Shown here: one piece after another, positions 24,969-33,847 of the stretch
Layout: the number at the start of each line of letters is the position of its first letter
Numbering within the stretch: the stretch's first letter is position 1
NCBI RefSeq assembly: GCF_900078665.2
Contig: NZ_LT546207.1
Coordinates: 1,714,787 to 1,761,865, forward strand
Direction of reading: 5' to 3'
From: Mycolicibacterium houstonense
Lineage (GTDB): Bacteria > Actinomycetota > Actinomycetes > Mycobacteriales > Mycobacteriaceae
DNA length: 47,079 bases
Program-made: the position numbers and the translations under genes
Notes under the pieces: model-generated
The model's input: only the letters and a program-made list of their open reading frames with translations
Databases searched by the model: none
Told to the model about the DNA's origin: nothing

Positions 24969-25006
24969 CGGTGCGGAAAAGGGTGCCCAAATCTCGTGCC
25001 GCACCG
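24969..25006. terminator. Possible hairpin after pucR-like gene
   Basis: CGGTGCGG (24969-24976) and CCGCACCG (24999-25006) are perfect 8-bp arms with 22 bases between. The site lies in the 117-bp gap between the PucR-type gene and the NUDIX-GNAT gene, both on the minus strand. It could terminate the regulator transcript; a regulatory site for the downstream pair is an alternative. Confidence 0.35.
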
Positions 25007-25060
25007 AAGTATTCACAAACGCCGCGGACTTGCCAACCGATTTTCGCGTACCCGCAATGG

Positions 25061-26437
25061 TCACCCGGGCTGCCCCGGCATCCGGCGGGCCCGGTCGCTG
25101 GCCCGTAATCCGATGGCGAAGGCGGCCTGGTCCTCGAAACTCATCGGATTGCGCCCGGTGATCTCGTGGATACGACTCAACCGGTGACGCACGGTATTGG
25201 TGTGCAGGAACAGTTCGCGGGCGGTGTCGATGAGGGAGCCGTTGGTGGCCAGGAAGGCCCGAAGCGTCCGCACGTGCTGGGTGCCCCGATCGTGGTCCAG
25301 GCGCTCGAGCGGGTCGATGAGCTGATTCTTGAACGGGGCCAACCGGTTCAGCGGCAAGCCCTCGAGCAGGCTGTCGAAGGTGCTCAGTTGATCGGGTCCG
25401 ATGCTTCCGCCGTGCTGCTGCGCCAGGTCGAGGGCGATACGGGCTTGGGTGATCGCCGCGCCCAGCTCGGCCAGCGGTGTGGCCGCGGCGTGCCCCGAGG
25501 GCAGCGAGAGCTCGGTGACGGCCTGAGCGCGGGCACCGGCCTCGACGACCAGACATACCTCGGGCGCGTCGCCGACCAGGGCGTCGGGAAACGCCATCGA
25601 CAGCACGGCGCCCGCCCCGGCCGGCCAGGCCGAGCAGGTCAGCTCCGGTGAGCTCAAACCCGCCCAGTCCAGCAGTTGATTGAGCGCATCGGGCAGCAGC
25701 ATGCGTCGCTCGATCAGTGACAACAGCTGCCCGACCCGTTCGCGGGTCAGCGCGGATTCGATGTCGCGATCGCCTTGGGCGGCCTGGGCGAATCGCGCGA
25801 TCAGCTCCAGCACAGCGCTTTCGGGCGGGTCCCCGCTGCCCACCCAGGTCAGGGCGCCCAACCCGTCGACGACGGTGGTGGCACCGGTCTCCTCGGATGT
25901 TCCGGCGGGATCCAGCAGCAGGTAGCCGCCCAGCACCTCGCCGGCCCGGTCCAGCAGCTGCCGTACCGACTCGCGCCGTCGTTGTGACGAAAGTAGTTCG
26001 GGCATCAGCGAATTGGTGGCTCGTGCGACCAGGATCTCGCCGCCGACCTGGAAGTCGGCGACGTAGCGGCTCACCGACGAGAACGGCACGTTGGGTGGGG
26101 CGACGAGGATCGGCAGGCCGTCTCGGCCGGCCGCGGCGATCAGCGCGTCGGGGACGGTGTCGTGCACATCGCCGATGCCGAAGCACAGCCCGGCGGCCCC
26201 GGCCCGGGTCAACGATTCGACGAAGGCCGCGCAGTCCTGAGCGGTCTGCAGACTGATGCCGACCGTGCAGACCAGTTCGCCACCCCGCAGGTACCGCGAC
26301 GGGTCCCGTAGTTCGGTGGTGTGCACCCAGTTGATCCGGCGGTCCAGGTCACCCGTGGGTTCGTCGGGGGTGAGCAACCCGCGATGGGATTCGAGGAGAT
26401 CGCGCAGTGTCGGTATGACGTCGCTGCGGTCCGACAT
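25061..26437 (-). CDS. PucR family transcriptional regulator
   Basis: A protein of 458 residues with the PucR/CdaR layout: an N-terminal PucR domain (residues 5-125, including INWVHTTELRDPSRYLRGGE and GLCFGIGDVHDTVPDAL), a central GGDEF-like domain, and a C-terminal helix-turn-helix (DTARELFLHTNTVRHRLSRI near residue 410). Family members respond to purine or amino-acid catabolites and usually activate adjacent catabolic genes. It is divergent from the permease-SDR-SDR-ureohydrolase-deacetylase operon, and a near-palindrome lies in the shared 165-bp region. It is therefore the likely regulator of that operon. Confidence 0.9.
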   Translation of the reverse strand: MSDRSDVIPTLRDLLESHRGLLTPDEPTGDLDRRINWVHTTELRDPSRYLRGGELVCTVGISLQTAQDCAAFVESLTRAGAAGLCFGIGDVHDTVPDALIAAAGRDGLPILVAPPNVPFSSVSRYVADFQVGGEILVARATNSLMPELLSSQRRRESVRQLLDRAGEVLGGYLLLDPAGTSEETGATTVVDGLGALTWVGSGDPPESAVLELIARFAQAAQGDRDIESALTRERVGQLLSLIERRMLLPDALNQLLDWAGLSSPELTCSAWPAGAGAVLSMAFPDALVGDAPEVCLVVEAGARAQAVTELSLPSGHAAATPLAELGAAITQARIALDLAQQHGGSIGPDQLSTFDSLLEGLPLNRLAPFKNQLIDPLERLDHDRGTQHVRTLRAFLATNGSLIDTARELFLHTNTVRHRLSRIHEITGRNPMSFEDQAAFAIGLRASDRARRMPGQPG

Positions 26438-26472
26438 GGGCTGAGCGTAACGCCGTCGTCACACCCATGGCG

Positions 26473-26502
26473 GCCGGCATTGTCGGATCCTCCAATGCCG
26501 GC
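26473..26502. promoter_or_regulatory. Candidate PucR operator (near-palindrome)
   Basis: GCCGGCATTG (26473-26482) and CAATGCCGGC (26493-26502) are perfect 10-bp arms; the 10-nt centre contains GGATCC, itself symmetric. It lies between the divergent pucR-like and permease genes, 35 bp from the former's start and 100 bp from the latter's. A second repeat, GGTTGCA (26549-26555) and TGCAACC (26577-26583), sits closer to the permease start and may be a further operator or part of its leader. Confidence 0.55.
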
Positions 26503-26602
26503 GTGGTCCAACAGTGGGTTTGCAGCGTGTTCGGCGGGATCGCTTGGCGGTTGCACCACCCCGGCGTGATAGTTCCTGCAACCACGTGAGAGGGAGCACA
26601 CG

Positions 26603-28099
26603 ATGACTGCATCGCCGATCTCGTTACCCGCGCATGACAGCGACGGGCCCCAGGTTCTACGGCGTGAATTCTCGCTGTGGTCGGCCTTTGCCTTTGCTTT
26701 CGCCTTCATCTCGCCGATCGTCGCGCTCTACGGAATCTTCGGTCTGGCGCTGGCCGCGGCCGGCCCCAGCTTCTGGTGGGGCTTCGGATTGGTGTTCGGC
26801 GGCCAGCTGCTGGTGGCCCTGGTCTTCGCGATGCTGGTGTCCCGGTGGCCGTTGGAGGGTTCCATATATCAATGGTCGCGGCGGCTGCTCGGCACGACCT
26901 ACGGCTGGTTCGCCGGCTGGGTGTACATGTGGACGCTGGTGATCGCGATGGCGACCGTGGCGCTCGGTGCCGCCGGGTTCGTGGCCAACATCGCCGGGGT
27001 CGAATCTCCATCGGGCGGCTTGCGGGCCGTCATCGCACTGGTGATCCTGCTCGGCGGCACGGCGATCAATCTGATCGGCCGCGGCGCGCTCAAGGTGTTC
27101 ATGACCGCCAGCATCGTGGCCGAGGTCATCGGTTCGATCGGGCTGGGCACCTGGCTGCTGCTGTTCCACCGCAACAACCCGTTGTCGGTGCTGTTCGACG
27201 GCGCCGGCCCCGGGGTGGACACCTGGAGCTACCTGAGCGGCCCGTTCCTGATCGCGGTGGCGTTCATCGGCTTCTCGTTCGTCGGGTTCGAAAGCGCCGG
27301 CGCCATTGCCGAAGAGGTGCACGAGCCGCGGCGCGATCTGCCCAAGGCCGTGCTCTTCTCGCTGGGGTTCATCGCGCTGGTGGTGGCCTATTCGAGCTTG
27401 GCGATCATCCTGGCGATCCCGGACCTCGATGCCGTGGTGTCCGGTTCGGTGGCCGACCCGGTGTACGAAACCCTTACGGCCGCACTGGGACACGGCATCG
27501 CCAAACCGGTCGAGGTGCTGTTCGTGATCGGCTTCCTGGCCAGCTTCCTGGCCCTGCAGACCTCCGCGTCCCGCGTGATCTGGGCCTACGCCCGTGACGG
27601 TGCGCTGCCGGCCGCGGCCGTGCTGGCCCGGTTGCGCGGCAAGGCCCGGATCCCGGTGGTGGCGATCCTGGTCACCACGGTGGTCGGCGGGGCACTGTTC
27701 CTGCTGTCCATCGTGGCCGGCGACATCTATTCGCTCATGGTCAATTTCACCGCAGGCGGCTTCTATCTGGCCTTCCTGTTCCCGTTGATCGGCTTCGCGG
27801 TGGTGCTGGCCCGCCGCGGCTGGAATGACGGCGCGTTCAGCCTGGGCCGGGCCACGGTTCCGGTCGCCGCGGTGGCCGTGGTGTGGGCGGTTCTGCAGAC
27901 CCTCAACATCGCCTGGCCCAGGCCGGTTTTCGAGCAGCGCTACCTGGACTGGTCGGTGTGGATCGGAGTCGCGGTGCTGGGGGTGATCGGCCTCGGGATC
28001 CTGCTCAGTGTGCGCGACCGGATCGTGAGCGTGGCGGTGATCGACGACGCCGAGATCCTCGACGAGCGCGCCGACGCCAAGGCGGTGGCCGATGACTGA
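26603..28099 (+). CDS. APC superfamily amino acid/polyamine permease
   Basis: An inner-membrane transporter of 498 residues with about twelve hydrophobic helices. The first helix region (SLWSAFAFAFAFISPIVALY, residues 25-44) and the loop GYGWF-like segment TTYGWFAGWVYMW near 104 are typical of APC permeases, as is GFESAGAIAEEVHEPRRDLP near residue 233. It presumably imports the substrate of the downstream enzymes, most likely a cationic amino compound. A GAGGGAG ribosome-binding site lies 7 nt before the ATG. It is the first gene of a five-gene operon; its stop overlaps the next gene by 8 nt (ATGACTGA). Confidence 0.9.
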   Translation: MTASPISLPAHDSDGPQVLRREFSLWSAFAFAFAFISPIVALYGIFGLALAAAGPSFWWGFGLVFGGQLLVALVFAMLVSRWPLEGSIYQWSRRLLGTTYGWFAGWVYMWTLVIAMATVALGAAGFVANIAGVESPSGGLRAVIALVILLGGTAINLIGRGALKVFMTASIVAEVIGSIGLGTWLLLFHRNNPLSVLFDGAGPGVDTWSYLSGPFLIAVAFIGFSFVGFESAGAIAEEVHEPRRDLPKAVLFSLGFIALVVAYSSLAIILAIPDLDAVVSGSVADPVYETLTAALGHGIAKPVEVLFVIGFLASFLALQTSASRVIWAYARDGALPAAAVLARLRGKARIPVVAILVTTVVGGALFLLSIVAGDIYSLMVNFTAGGFYLAFLFPLIGFAVVLARRGWNDGAFSLGRATVPVAAVAVVWAVLQTLNIAWPRPVFEQRYLDWSVWIGVAVLGVIGLGILLSVRDRIVSVAVIDDAEILDERADAKAVADD

Positions 28100-28790
28100 G
28101 GCACCGGTGGCGGTCGTGACCGGCGGCGCCAGCGGGATCGGCGCCGCAGTGGTCACCGCGTTGCGCGAGCGCGGCTATGCCGTCGGGACCCTCGACCTGT
28201 CCGGGGAAACGCGGGCCGACCATGCCGTGGCGGCCGATGTTTCCGACGGCGCCGCGGTGGCCGGCGCGGTCACCGAGATCCGCGCGGAACTCGGGCCGAT
28301 CACCGCGCTGGTGACCTCTGCCGGTCACTACGAGATGGCTCCGGTCAGCCAGATCAGCACCCAGGCCTGGCACCGCATGCTGCGGGTCCATGTGGGCGGG
28401 CTGTTCCACGCCGCCCGGGCCTGCCTGCCCGACATGGTCGAGCGGGGCTCCGGCGCGGTGGTCGCGGTGGCCAGTGAGCTGGCAGTCGGTGGCGGTGACG
28501 GTGACGCTCACTACGCGGCGGCCAAGGGCGCCATCCTCGGGGTGGTGCGCAGCCTGGCCGCCGAGGTGGCCGATCGCGGTGTGCGGGTCAATGCGGTGGC
28601 GCCGGGCCCGACCGATACCCCGCTGCTGGCCGACGATTCTCCTTGGCGCGCAGCCGATTACCTGGACACCCTGCCGTTGCGGCGGCTGGTCACCCCGGCC
28701 GAGGTGGCGCGTTGTGTGCAATACCTGGTGTGCGACGCCACGTTCAGTACCGGAGATGTTGTCAACGTCAACGCGGGAGCGGTGATATGA
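28092..28790 (+). CDS. Short-chain dehydrogenase/reductase (first of pair)
   Basis: An NAD(P)-dependent SDR of 232 residues. Cofactor loop VTGGASGIG lies at residues 9-17. The catalytic Ser of VAVASELAV and YAAAK with the catalytic Tyr and Lys lie near residues 126-147. It overlaps the permease stop by 8 nt and the next SDR by 4 nt (ATGA). It shares architecture with its neighbour but the two are clearly different in sequence. Within this operon it may oxidise an amino-alcohol or hydroxy group made from the imported compound. The exact substrate is unknown. Confidence 0.88.
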   Translation: MTEAPVAVVTGGASGIGAAVVTALRERGYAVGTLDLSGETRADHAVAADVSDGAAVAGAVTEIRAELGPITALVTSAGHYEMAPVSQISTQAWHRMLRVHVGGLFHAARACLPDMVERGSGAVVAVASELAVGGGDGDAHYAAAKGAILGVVRSLAAEVADRGVRVNAVAPGPTDTPLLADDSPWRAADYLDTLPLRRLVTPAEVARCVQYLVCDATFSTGDVVNVNAGAVI

Positions 28791-29548
28791 GTTCGCTGTC
28801 GGGCCGGGTCGCCTTGGTCACCGGGGCCGCTCAAGGTATGGGCGCGGCGCACGCGCGCCGGCTGGCCGCCGCAGGAGCGACGGTGGCGGTCAACGATATT
28901 CGCGGTGGCGCCGCACTGGAGGAGCTGGCCACCGAGATCGGTGGTGTGGCCGTCCCCGGCGACGTCAGTGACCCGCGTGCCTGCGCTCAGATCGCCGACA
29001 AGGTGGTGGCCGGGGCGGGCCGGCTCGACGTACTGGTCGCCAATCACGCGTACATGACCATGGCGCCGCTGCTGGAGCACGACGAGGCGGACTGGTGGCG
29101 GGTCATCGACACCAACCTGGGTGGCACCTTTCACCTGGTGCAGGCGGTGTTGCCGCACATGCGCCGCAACCGTGGGGGCCGGATCGTGGTGCTCGCCAGC
29201 GAATGGGGTGTCACCGGCTGGCCGGAGGCCACGGCCTATGCGGCGTCCAAGGCGGGGCTCATCTCGCTGGTCAAGACCCTGGGCCGGGAGCTGGCGCCGG
29301 AGGGCATCATCGTCAACGCCGTCGCGCCCGGGGTGACCGATACCCCGCAGTTGCAGGTCGACGCCGACGCTGCCGGGGTCACGCTGTCGGCCATGCACGC
29401 GCGTTATGCCGAGTCGATTCCGTTGGGCCGCATCGGTTCTGTCAATGAGATCGCGGCGGCGGTGCAGTTCCTGGCCGATTTCGACATGTCGGCCGTGGTC
29501 GGACAGGTGGTCTCCTGCAACGGCGGGGCCACCCGGACGAGAGTGTGA
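28787..29548 (+). CDS. Short-chain dehydrogenase/reductase (second of pair)
   Basis: An SDR of 253 residues with VTGAAQGMGAAHARRLAAAG (residues 10-29) as cofactor loop, an ANHA variant of the NNAG motif near residue 82 (Asn-His-Ala), and the catalytic YAASK near 155. The C-terminal VVGQVVSCNGGATRTRV resembles FabG-type ends. The usual NNAG being replaced by ANHA is unusual and may affect the structural Asn. It overlaps the upstream SDR by 4 nt and is followed 4 nt later by the ureohydrolase ATG. Two adjacent SDRs suggest two oxidation steps or a heteromeric enzyme. Confidence 0.88.
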   Translation: MSSLSGRVALVTGAAQGMGAAHARRLAAAGATVAVNDIRGGAALEELATEIGGVAVPGDVSDPRACAQIADKVVAGAGRLDVLVANHAYMTMAPLLEHDEADWWRVIDTNLGGTFHLVQAVLPHMRRNRGGRIVVLASEWGVTGWPEATAYAASKAGLISLVKTLGRELAPEGIIVNAVAPGVTDTPQLQVDADAAGVTLSAMHARYAESIPLGRIGSVNEIAAAVQFLADFDMSAVVGQVVSCNGGATRTRV

Positions 29549-29552
29549 AGTG

Positions 29553-30542
29553 ATGACGGAAGGGAATCAGGTGACGGGCCAGCCGTATGTGCGGTCGGAG
29601 ACGGGCAACGTCGGTCAGATCGATGCGATGGCGGTGCCGCGGTACGCCGGCATCGCCACGTTCGCTCGGCTGCCGCAGCGTCACGAGGTCTCCGACTACG
29701 ACATCGCGGTGGTCGGGGTGCCGTTCGATACCGGCGTCACCTACCGGCCGGGTGCCCGGTTCGGCCCGGCCGCCATCAGGCAGGCCTCACGTCTGCTCAA
29801 GCCGTATCACCCGGCGTTGGACGTGAGCCCGTTCGCGCAGGCGCAAGTGGTCGACGCCGGCGACATCGCGGCCAATCCGTTCGACATCGAGGCGGCGGTG
29901 GACCAGATCCGGGAGGGCATCGCCGGCCTGCTGACCACACCGCGGCAGCGGGTGGTGCTGCTCGGCGGAGACCACACCATCGCCCTGCCTGCCCTGCAGG
30001 CGATGCATGCGGTGCACGGCCCGGTGGCGCTGGTGCATTTCGATGCCCACCTCGACACCTGGGACACCTACTTCGGCGCGCCCTGCACGCACGGCACCCC
30101 GTTCCGCCGGGCCTCCGAGCAGGGCCTGATCGTCAAGGGTCACTCCGCGCACATCGGAATCCGCGGCTCGCTCTACGACCGCGCCGACCTGCTCGACGAC
30201 GAGTCGCTGGGCTTCACCGTGGTGCACTGCCGCGATATCGACCGCATCGGTGTGGACGGTGTGATCGACCGGATTCGCGAGCGGGTGGGCGATCATCCGG
30301 TGTACGTGTCGATCGACATCGACGTGCTGGACCCGGCATTCGCGCCGGGCACGGGAACCCCCGAGATCGGCGGCATGACCAGCCGCGAGCTGGTGGCGGT
30401 GTTGCGGGCCATGCGCGGGCTGCCGATTGTCGGTGCGGACGTGGTGGAGGTCGCCCCGGCCTACGACAGCGGTGACGTCACCGCCGTCGCGGCGGCCAAT
30501 CTGGCCTACGAGCTGGTTACGCTGATGGCTGACGATGACTGA
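29553..30542 (+). CDS. Agmatinase/ureohydrolase family enzyme
   Basis: A binuclear metal hydrolase that removes urea from a guanidino compound. The 329 residues hold all expected ligands: GGDHTIALPAL near residue 138, HFDAHLDTWD near 160, and SIDIDVLDPAFAPGTGTPE near 250. The family includes agmatinase, guanidinobutyrase, guanidinopropionase and related enzymes, and the motifs do not discriminate between them. The start ATG 29553 lies 4 nt after the SDR stop. Linkage to a PucR regulator, a permease and a NodB-type hydrolase points to catabolism of an imported guanidino or ureido compound rather than to polyamine synthesis. Confidence 0.88.
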   Translation: MTEGNQVTGQPYVRSETGNVGQIDAMAVPRYAGIATFARLPQRHEVSDYDIAVVGVPFDTGVTYRPGARFGPAAIRQASRLLKPYHPALDVSPFAQAQVVDAGDIAANPFDIEAAVDQIREGIAGLLTTPRQRVVLLGGDHTIALPALQAMHAVHGPVALVHFDAHLDTWDTYFGAPCTHGTPFRRASEQGLIVKGHSAHIGIRGSLYDRADLLDDESLGFTVVHCRDIDRIGVDGVIDRIRERVGDHPVYVSIDIDVLDPAFAPGTGTPEIGGMTSRELVAVLRAMRGLPIVGADVVEVAPAYDSGDVTAVAAANLAYELVTLMADDD

Positions 30543-31377
30543 ATTCCATTGGCCGGAAGGCAAAACCGCGGCCGCCGCGTTCACCTTCGACGTCGATGCC
30601 GAATCGGCGGTGTTGTGGGGCAATGACCACGCCGCGGCGCGGATGAGCGTGATGTCGCACCAGGCGTACGGACCGCTGGTGGGAATTCCCCGGATCCTGG
30701 ATCTACTGGAGCGCCACCAGATTCCGTCGACGTTCTTCGTCCCCGGTCATACCGCACACCGGTACCCCGAGGCGGTGCGGGCGATCGTGGCGGCCGGGCA
30801 CGAGATCGCCCATCACGGTTACCTGCACGAGCAGCCCACCGCGCTGACGCTCCAGGAGGAGGTCGACGCGCTGGACCGCGGGCTGGAGGCGTTGGCCGAG
30901 GTGGCCGGGGTCCGGCCGGTCGGCTACCGCGCGCCGATGTGGGACCTGTCCTGGCATACCCCGTCGCTGTTGGCCGAACGGGGATTTCTGTACGACTCCA
31001 GCCTGATGGACGCCGATACCCCTTACGAGCTGGCGGTCGGCGACTCCTCGCTGGTGGAGATTCCGATCCAGTGGGCGCTCGACGACTGGGAGCAGTACTG
31101 CTACCTGCCCGACATCTCCGGATCCGGTCTGATCGAAAGCCCGCGCAAGGCCCGCGAGATCTGGCAGCTGGAGTTCGACGCGCTGCGCCGCGCCGGGGCC
31201 TGCTGGGTGCTGACCAACCACCCGTTCCTGAGCGGACGGGCTTCGCGGGCAGCCGAACTCGACGATCTGATGCGATACGTGCGCGACCATACCGATGTCT
31301 GGACCACGAACCTCGCGGCGATCGCCGAGCATGTCCGCACGCTTGGGCTGCGGCCGCGCAGCATCACCAAGCCGTGA
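30535..31377 (+). CDS. Polysaccharide deacetylase (NodB/PuuE-like) family hydrolase
   Basis: A metal-dependent amidohydrolase of the NodB fold, 280 residues, without a signal peptide. TFDVDAE (residues 17-23) provides the catalytic Asp and a metal Asp; the HHGYLHE segment near residue 98 provides the two histidine ligands; RAPMWD near 130 follows the usual arginine motif. Cytosolic members include PuuE allantoinase and cyclic-imidase types, so the target is more likely a small cyclic amide or N-acyl compound than a polysaccharide. Its ATG overlaps the ureohydrolase stop by 8 nt (ATGACTGA). It is the last gene of the PucR-linked operon and abuts the convergent SDR without a gap. Confidence 0.87.
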   Translation: MTEFHWPEGKTAAAAFTFDVDAESAVLWGNDHAAARMSVMSHQAYGPLVGIPRILDLLERHQIPSTFFVPGHTAHRYPEAVRAIVAAGHEIAHHGYLHEQPTALTLQEEVDALDRGLEALAEVAGVRPVGYRAPMWDLSWHTPSLLAERGFLYDSSLMDADTPYELAVGDSSLVEIPIQWALDDWEQYCYLPDISGSGLIESPRKAREIWQLEFDALRRAGACWVLTNHPFLSGRASRAAELDDLMRYVRDHTDVWTTNLAAIAEHVRTLGLRPRSITKP

Positions 31378-32247
31378 TCAGACCGGTTGCACCCGTTGCC
31401 GTTTCATCACCGCGTCGACCAACGCGGGGGCCACGGTGTTGATGGCCTTGGCGGTCACCGCCATCCGCGGCGCGATCTGTACCGGCCGGGTGCGCACCGC
31501 GGTCAGCATCCAGTCCGCGGCCTCGCCGGCCGTCAGCCCGGGCAGGCCGTCGTACGCGCGGGTCGGGGCGATCATCGGGGTCTTCACCAGCGGGTAGTAC
31601 AGCGTCGTGGAATGCACGCCCACGGTGGCCCATTCGGTTTCGATGACCCGGCTGACCGCGCTGAGGGCGGCCTTGGAGGCGTTGTACACCGCGAACAACG
31701 GTGAGGATTCGTTCATCACGCCCCACGTGGAGACGTTGATGATGTGCCCGTCGCGGCGGTCGCGCATACCGGGGGCCAGGCCGCGGATGAGCCGCAGCGG
31801 GGCGTAGTAGTTGAGCGTCATGGTGCGCTCGACGTCGTGCCAGCGTTCCAGCGATTCGGCCAGCGGGCGTCGAATCGAGCGACCGGCATTGTTGATCAGG
31901 ATGTCGACGCCGCCCAGGTCGGCCTCGACGCGGGCCACCAACTCGTCCACGGCATCCATGTCCGACAGGTCCACCGCGTGGGCACGGGCGTCGCCGCCCT
32001 TGGCGGTGATCCGCTCGACCAGGTCGTCGAGCAGCTCCCGACGGCGGGCCACCACGATCACGGTGGCGCCCTTCGCGGCGAACTTCTCGGCTGCGGCCTC
32101 GCCGATGCCCGACGAGGCCCCTGTCAGCAGGATGCGCTTGCCGGCGACGTCGATGTCACCACGGGCCTGAAGCCGCTCGGTCAGCGGCGGACGCATGCTG
32201 GTCAGCAACAGCTGTTCGGACAGCCGGCGCAGCGGGCTCTTGCTCAT
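31378..32247 (-). CDS. Short-chain dehydrogenase (Rv0547c-like)
   Basis: An SDR of 289 residues. The glycine loop TGASSGIG is at residues 42-49, after an N-terminal extension of about 35 residues that may be amphipathic. NNAG lies near residue 119 and the catalytic YNASK near 187. A C-terminal region rich in Ala and Arg follows. It corresponds in order and size to Rv0547c, an uncharacterised oxidoreductase next to menB. It is not a known menaquinone enzyme. The stop lies directly against the stop of the PucR-linked operon, with no room for a conventional terminator. Confidence 0.86.
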   Translation of the reverse strand: MSKSPLRRLSEQLLLTSMRPPLTERLQARGDIDVAGKRILLTGASSGIGEAAAEKFAAKGATVIVVARRRELLDDLVERITAKGGDARAHAVDLSDMDAVDELVARVEADLGGVDILINNAGRSIRRPLAESLERWHDVERTMTLNYYAPLRLIRGLAPGMRDRRDGHIINVSTWGVMNESSPLFAVYNASKAALSAVSRVIETEWATVGVHSTTLYYPLVKTPMIAPTRAYDGLPGLTAGEAADWMLTAVRTRPVQIAPRMAVTAKAINTVAPALVDAVMKRQRVQPV

Positions 32248-32311
32248 GGGCCGAGTTTAGGAGGCCTAGCTTCCGCGATGACTTGTGGGCGGCTGCCGAG
32301 TCGGTACCGGT

Positions 32312-32809
32312 ATGACCATCACCGGCACGCTCGACCACCGCTTCAGCGAGGCAACCGAACCAACCGGATGGCGGGCCGCCGCCGGCGCGCTCGATGCGGC
32401 CCAGCTGTACTGGCTCACCACTGTCCGCGGTGACGGTCGGCCACACGTCACGCCGTTGGTGGGGGTCTGGGTCGACGATGCGTTCGTGTTCTGCACCGGG
32501 CCGGCCGAACAGAAGGCCCGCAATCTGCAGACCTCGGCGGCCGTCGTCGTCACCACCGGAACCAACACGTGGAACGCGGGACTCGACGTCGTGGTCGAGG
32601 GCACCGCCGCGCGGGTCACCGGGCGGGACCGGTTGACCGCGCTGGCCGACGCCTACCGGGCCAAGTACGGCGGCGACTGGGATTTCGACTGCGACGACGA
32701 GGTTTTCGACCCGGCCGGCGAGGCCGCGATCGTGTATCGGGTGCGCCCGGCGAAGGTGATCGCCTTCGCGAAGTCACCGCACGGCCAGACCACCTTCCGT
32801 TTCTGGTGA
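32312..32809 (+). CDS. Pyridoxamine 5'-phosphate oxidase-like (FMN/F420 split-barrel) protein
   Basis: A split-barrel flavin or deazaflavin protein of 165 residues. The N-terminal core is seen in QLYWLTTVRGDGRPHVTPLV (residues 31-50) and the second strand set in FCTGPAEQKARNLQ, followed by VVVEGTAARVTGRD. The C-terminus ends VIAFAKSPHGQTTFRF, as in F420-dependent members of the family. The reaction is unknown. The start is ATG 32312, 64 nt from the divergent SDR start. A long hairpin directly after the stop separates it from menB. Confidence 0.84.
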   Translation: MTITGTLDHRFSEATEPTGWRAAAGALDAAQLYWLTTVRGDGRPHVTPLVGVWVDDAFVFCTGPAEQKARNLQTSAAVVVTTGTNTWNAGLDVVVEGTAARVTGRDRLTALADAYRAKYGGDWDFDCDDEVFDPAGEAAIVYRVRPAKVIAFAKSPHGQTTFRFW

Positions 32810-32856
32810 TTTCGGTGCGTCTGGTAACGCCTACCGTTACCAAACGCACCCAAATC
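32808..32856. terminator. Bidirectional terminator hairpin between flavin protein and menB
   Basis: Arms of 22 nt (32808-32829 and 32835-32856) pair with two mismatches, one of which can be a G-U pair, around a 5-nt loop. The outer bases give a short T-run and A-run on either side (GATTT...AAATC). The position between two convergent stops (32809 and 32859) makes a bidirectional terminator very likely. Confidence 0.75.
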
Positions 32857-32858
32857 AC

Positions 32859-33776
32859 TCAGAAGTAGCGCGGGAACGCGCTCCAGTCCGGATCGCGCTT
32901 CTGCAGGAACGCGTCGCGGCCCTCGACGGCCTCGTCGGTCATGTACGCCAGGCGGGTCGCCTCCCCGGCGAACACCTGCTGACCCACCAGACCGTCATCG
33001 ATCAGGTTGAACGAGAACTTGAGCATCCGGATCGCCTGGGGCGACTTGCCGTTGATCTCGGCAGCCCACTGCAGCCCGACCGTCTCCAGTTCACCGTGGT
33101 CGACGACCTCGTTCACCGCGCCCATCTGGTACATGGTCTCGGCGTCGTAGGCCCGCCCCAGGAAGAAGATCTCGCGGGCGAACTTCTGCCCGGTCTGGCG
33201 GGCCAGGTAGGCACTGCCGAACCCGCCGTCGAAGCTGCCGACGTCGGCGTCGGTCTGCTTGAACCGGGCGTGCTGGCGGCTGGCCAGGGTCAGGTCGCAG
33301 GTGACGTGCAGGCTGTGTCCGCCGCCGGCCGCCCAGCCGTTGACCAGGCAGATCACCACCTTGGGCATGAACCGGATCAGCCGCTGCACCTCGAGGATGT
33401 GCAACCGTCCGGCCCGCGCCGGATCGACCGTCTCGGCGGTTTCCCCTGCCGCGTACTGGTAGCCGGAGCGGCCGCGGATGCGCTGATCCCCGCCCGAGCA
33501 GAACGCCCAACCACCGTCCTTGGCCGACGGGCCGTTGCCGGTCAGCAACACCACCCCGACGTCCGGCGACATCCGGGCGTGGTCGAGGACGCGGTACAGC
33601 TCGTCGACCGTGTGTGGCCGGAATGCGTTGCGCACCTCGGGCCGGTCGAATGCGACTCGCACCGTGGGCTGCTTGGCGCCGTCGGCGACATGGCGGTGAT
33701 AGGTGATGTCGGTCAGGTCGTCGAAGCCGGGCACCGGCTCCCAGACGGTCGGGTCGAACGGGTTGTCTGCGCTCAC
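32859..33776 (-). CDS. menB: 1,4-Dihydroxy-2-naphthoyl-CoA synthase MenB
   Basis: A crotonase-fold enzyme that closes the naphthoquinone ring from o-succinylbenzoyl-CoA. The 305 residues compare with 314 in M. tuberculosis MenB. Diagnostic segments are FCSGGDQRIRGRSGYQYA near residue 92 (mobile active-site loop), VNGWAAGGGHSLHVTCDLTL near 144 (oxyanion hole and conserved Gly) and DVGSFDGGFGSAYLARQ near 176 (catalytic Asp and Ser/Tyr region). It starts at GTG 33776. It is monocistronic here, separated from the sigma-factor group by a divergent lipoprotein gene. Gene order follows Rv0548c. Confidence 0.95.
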   Translation of the reverse strand: MSADNPFDPTVWEPVPGFDDLTDITYHRHVADGAKQPTVRVAFDRPEVRNAFRPHTVDELYRVLDHARMSPDVGVVLLTGNGPSAKDGGWAFCSGGDQRIRGRSGYQYAAGETAETVDPARAGRLHILEVQRLIRFMPKVVICLVNGWAAGGGHSLHVTCDLTLASRQHARFKQTDADVGSFDGGFGSAYLARQTGQKFAREIFFLGRAYDAETMYQMGAVNEVVDHGELETVGLQWAAEINGKSPQAIRMLKFSFNLIDDGLVGQQVFAGEATRLAYMTDEAVEGRDAFLQKRDPDWSAFPRYF

Positions 33777-33847
33777 CTGCTCGACTGTAGAGCGGCGGAG
33801 GGGTGAGGTTTCACCGGTACCGTCGCGGGGTACAAAACGTGGCGCGA

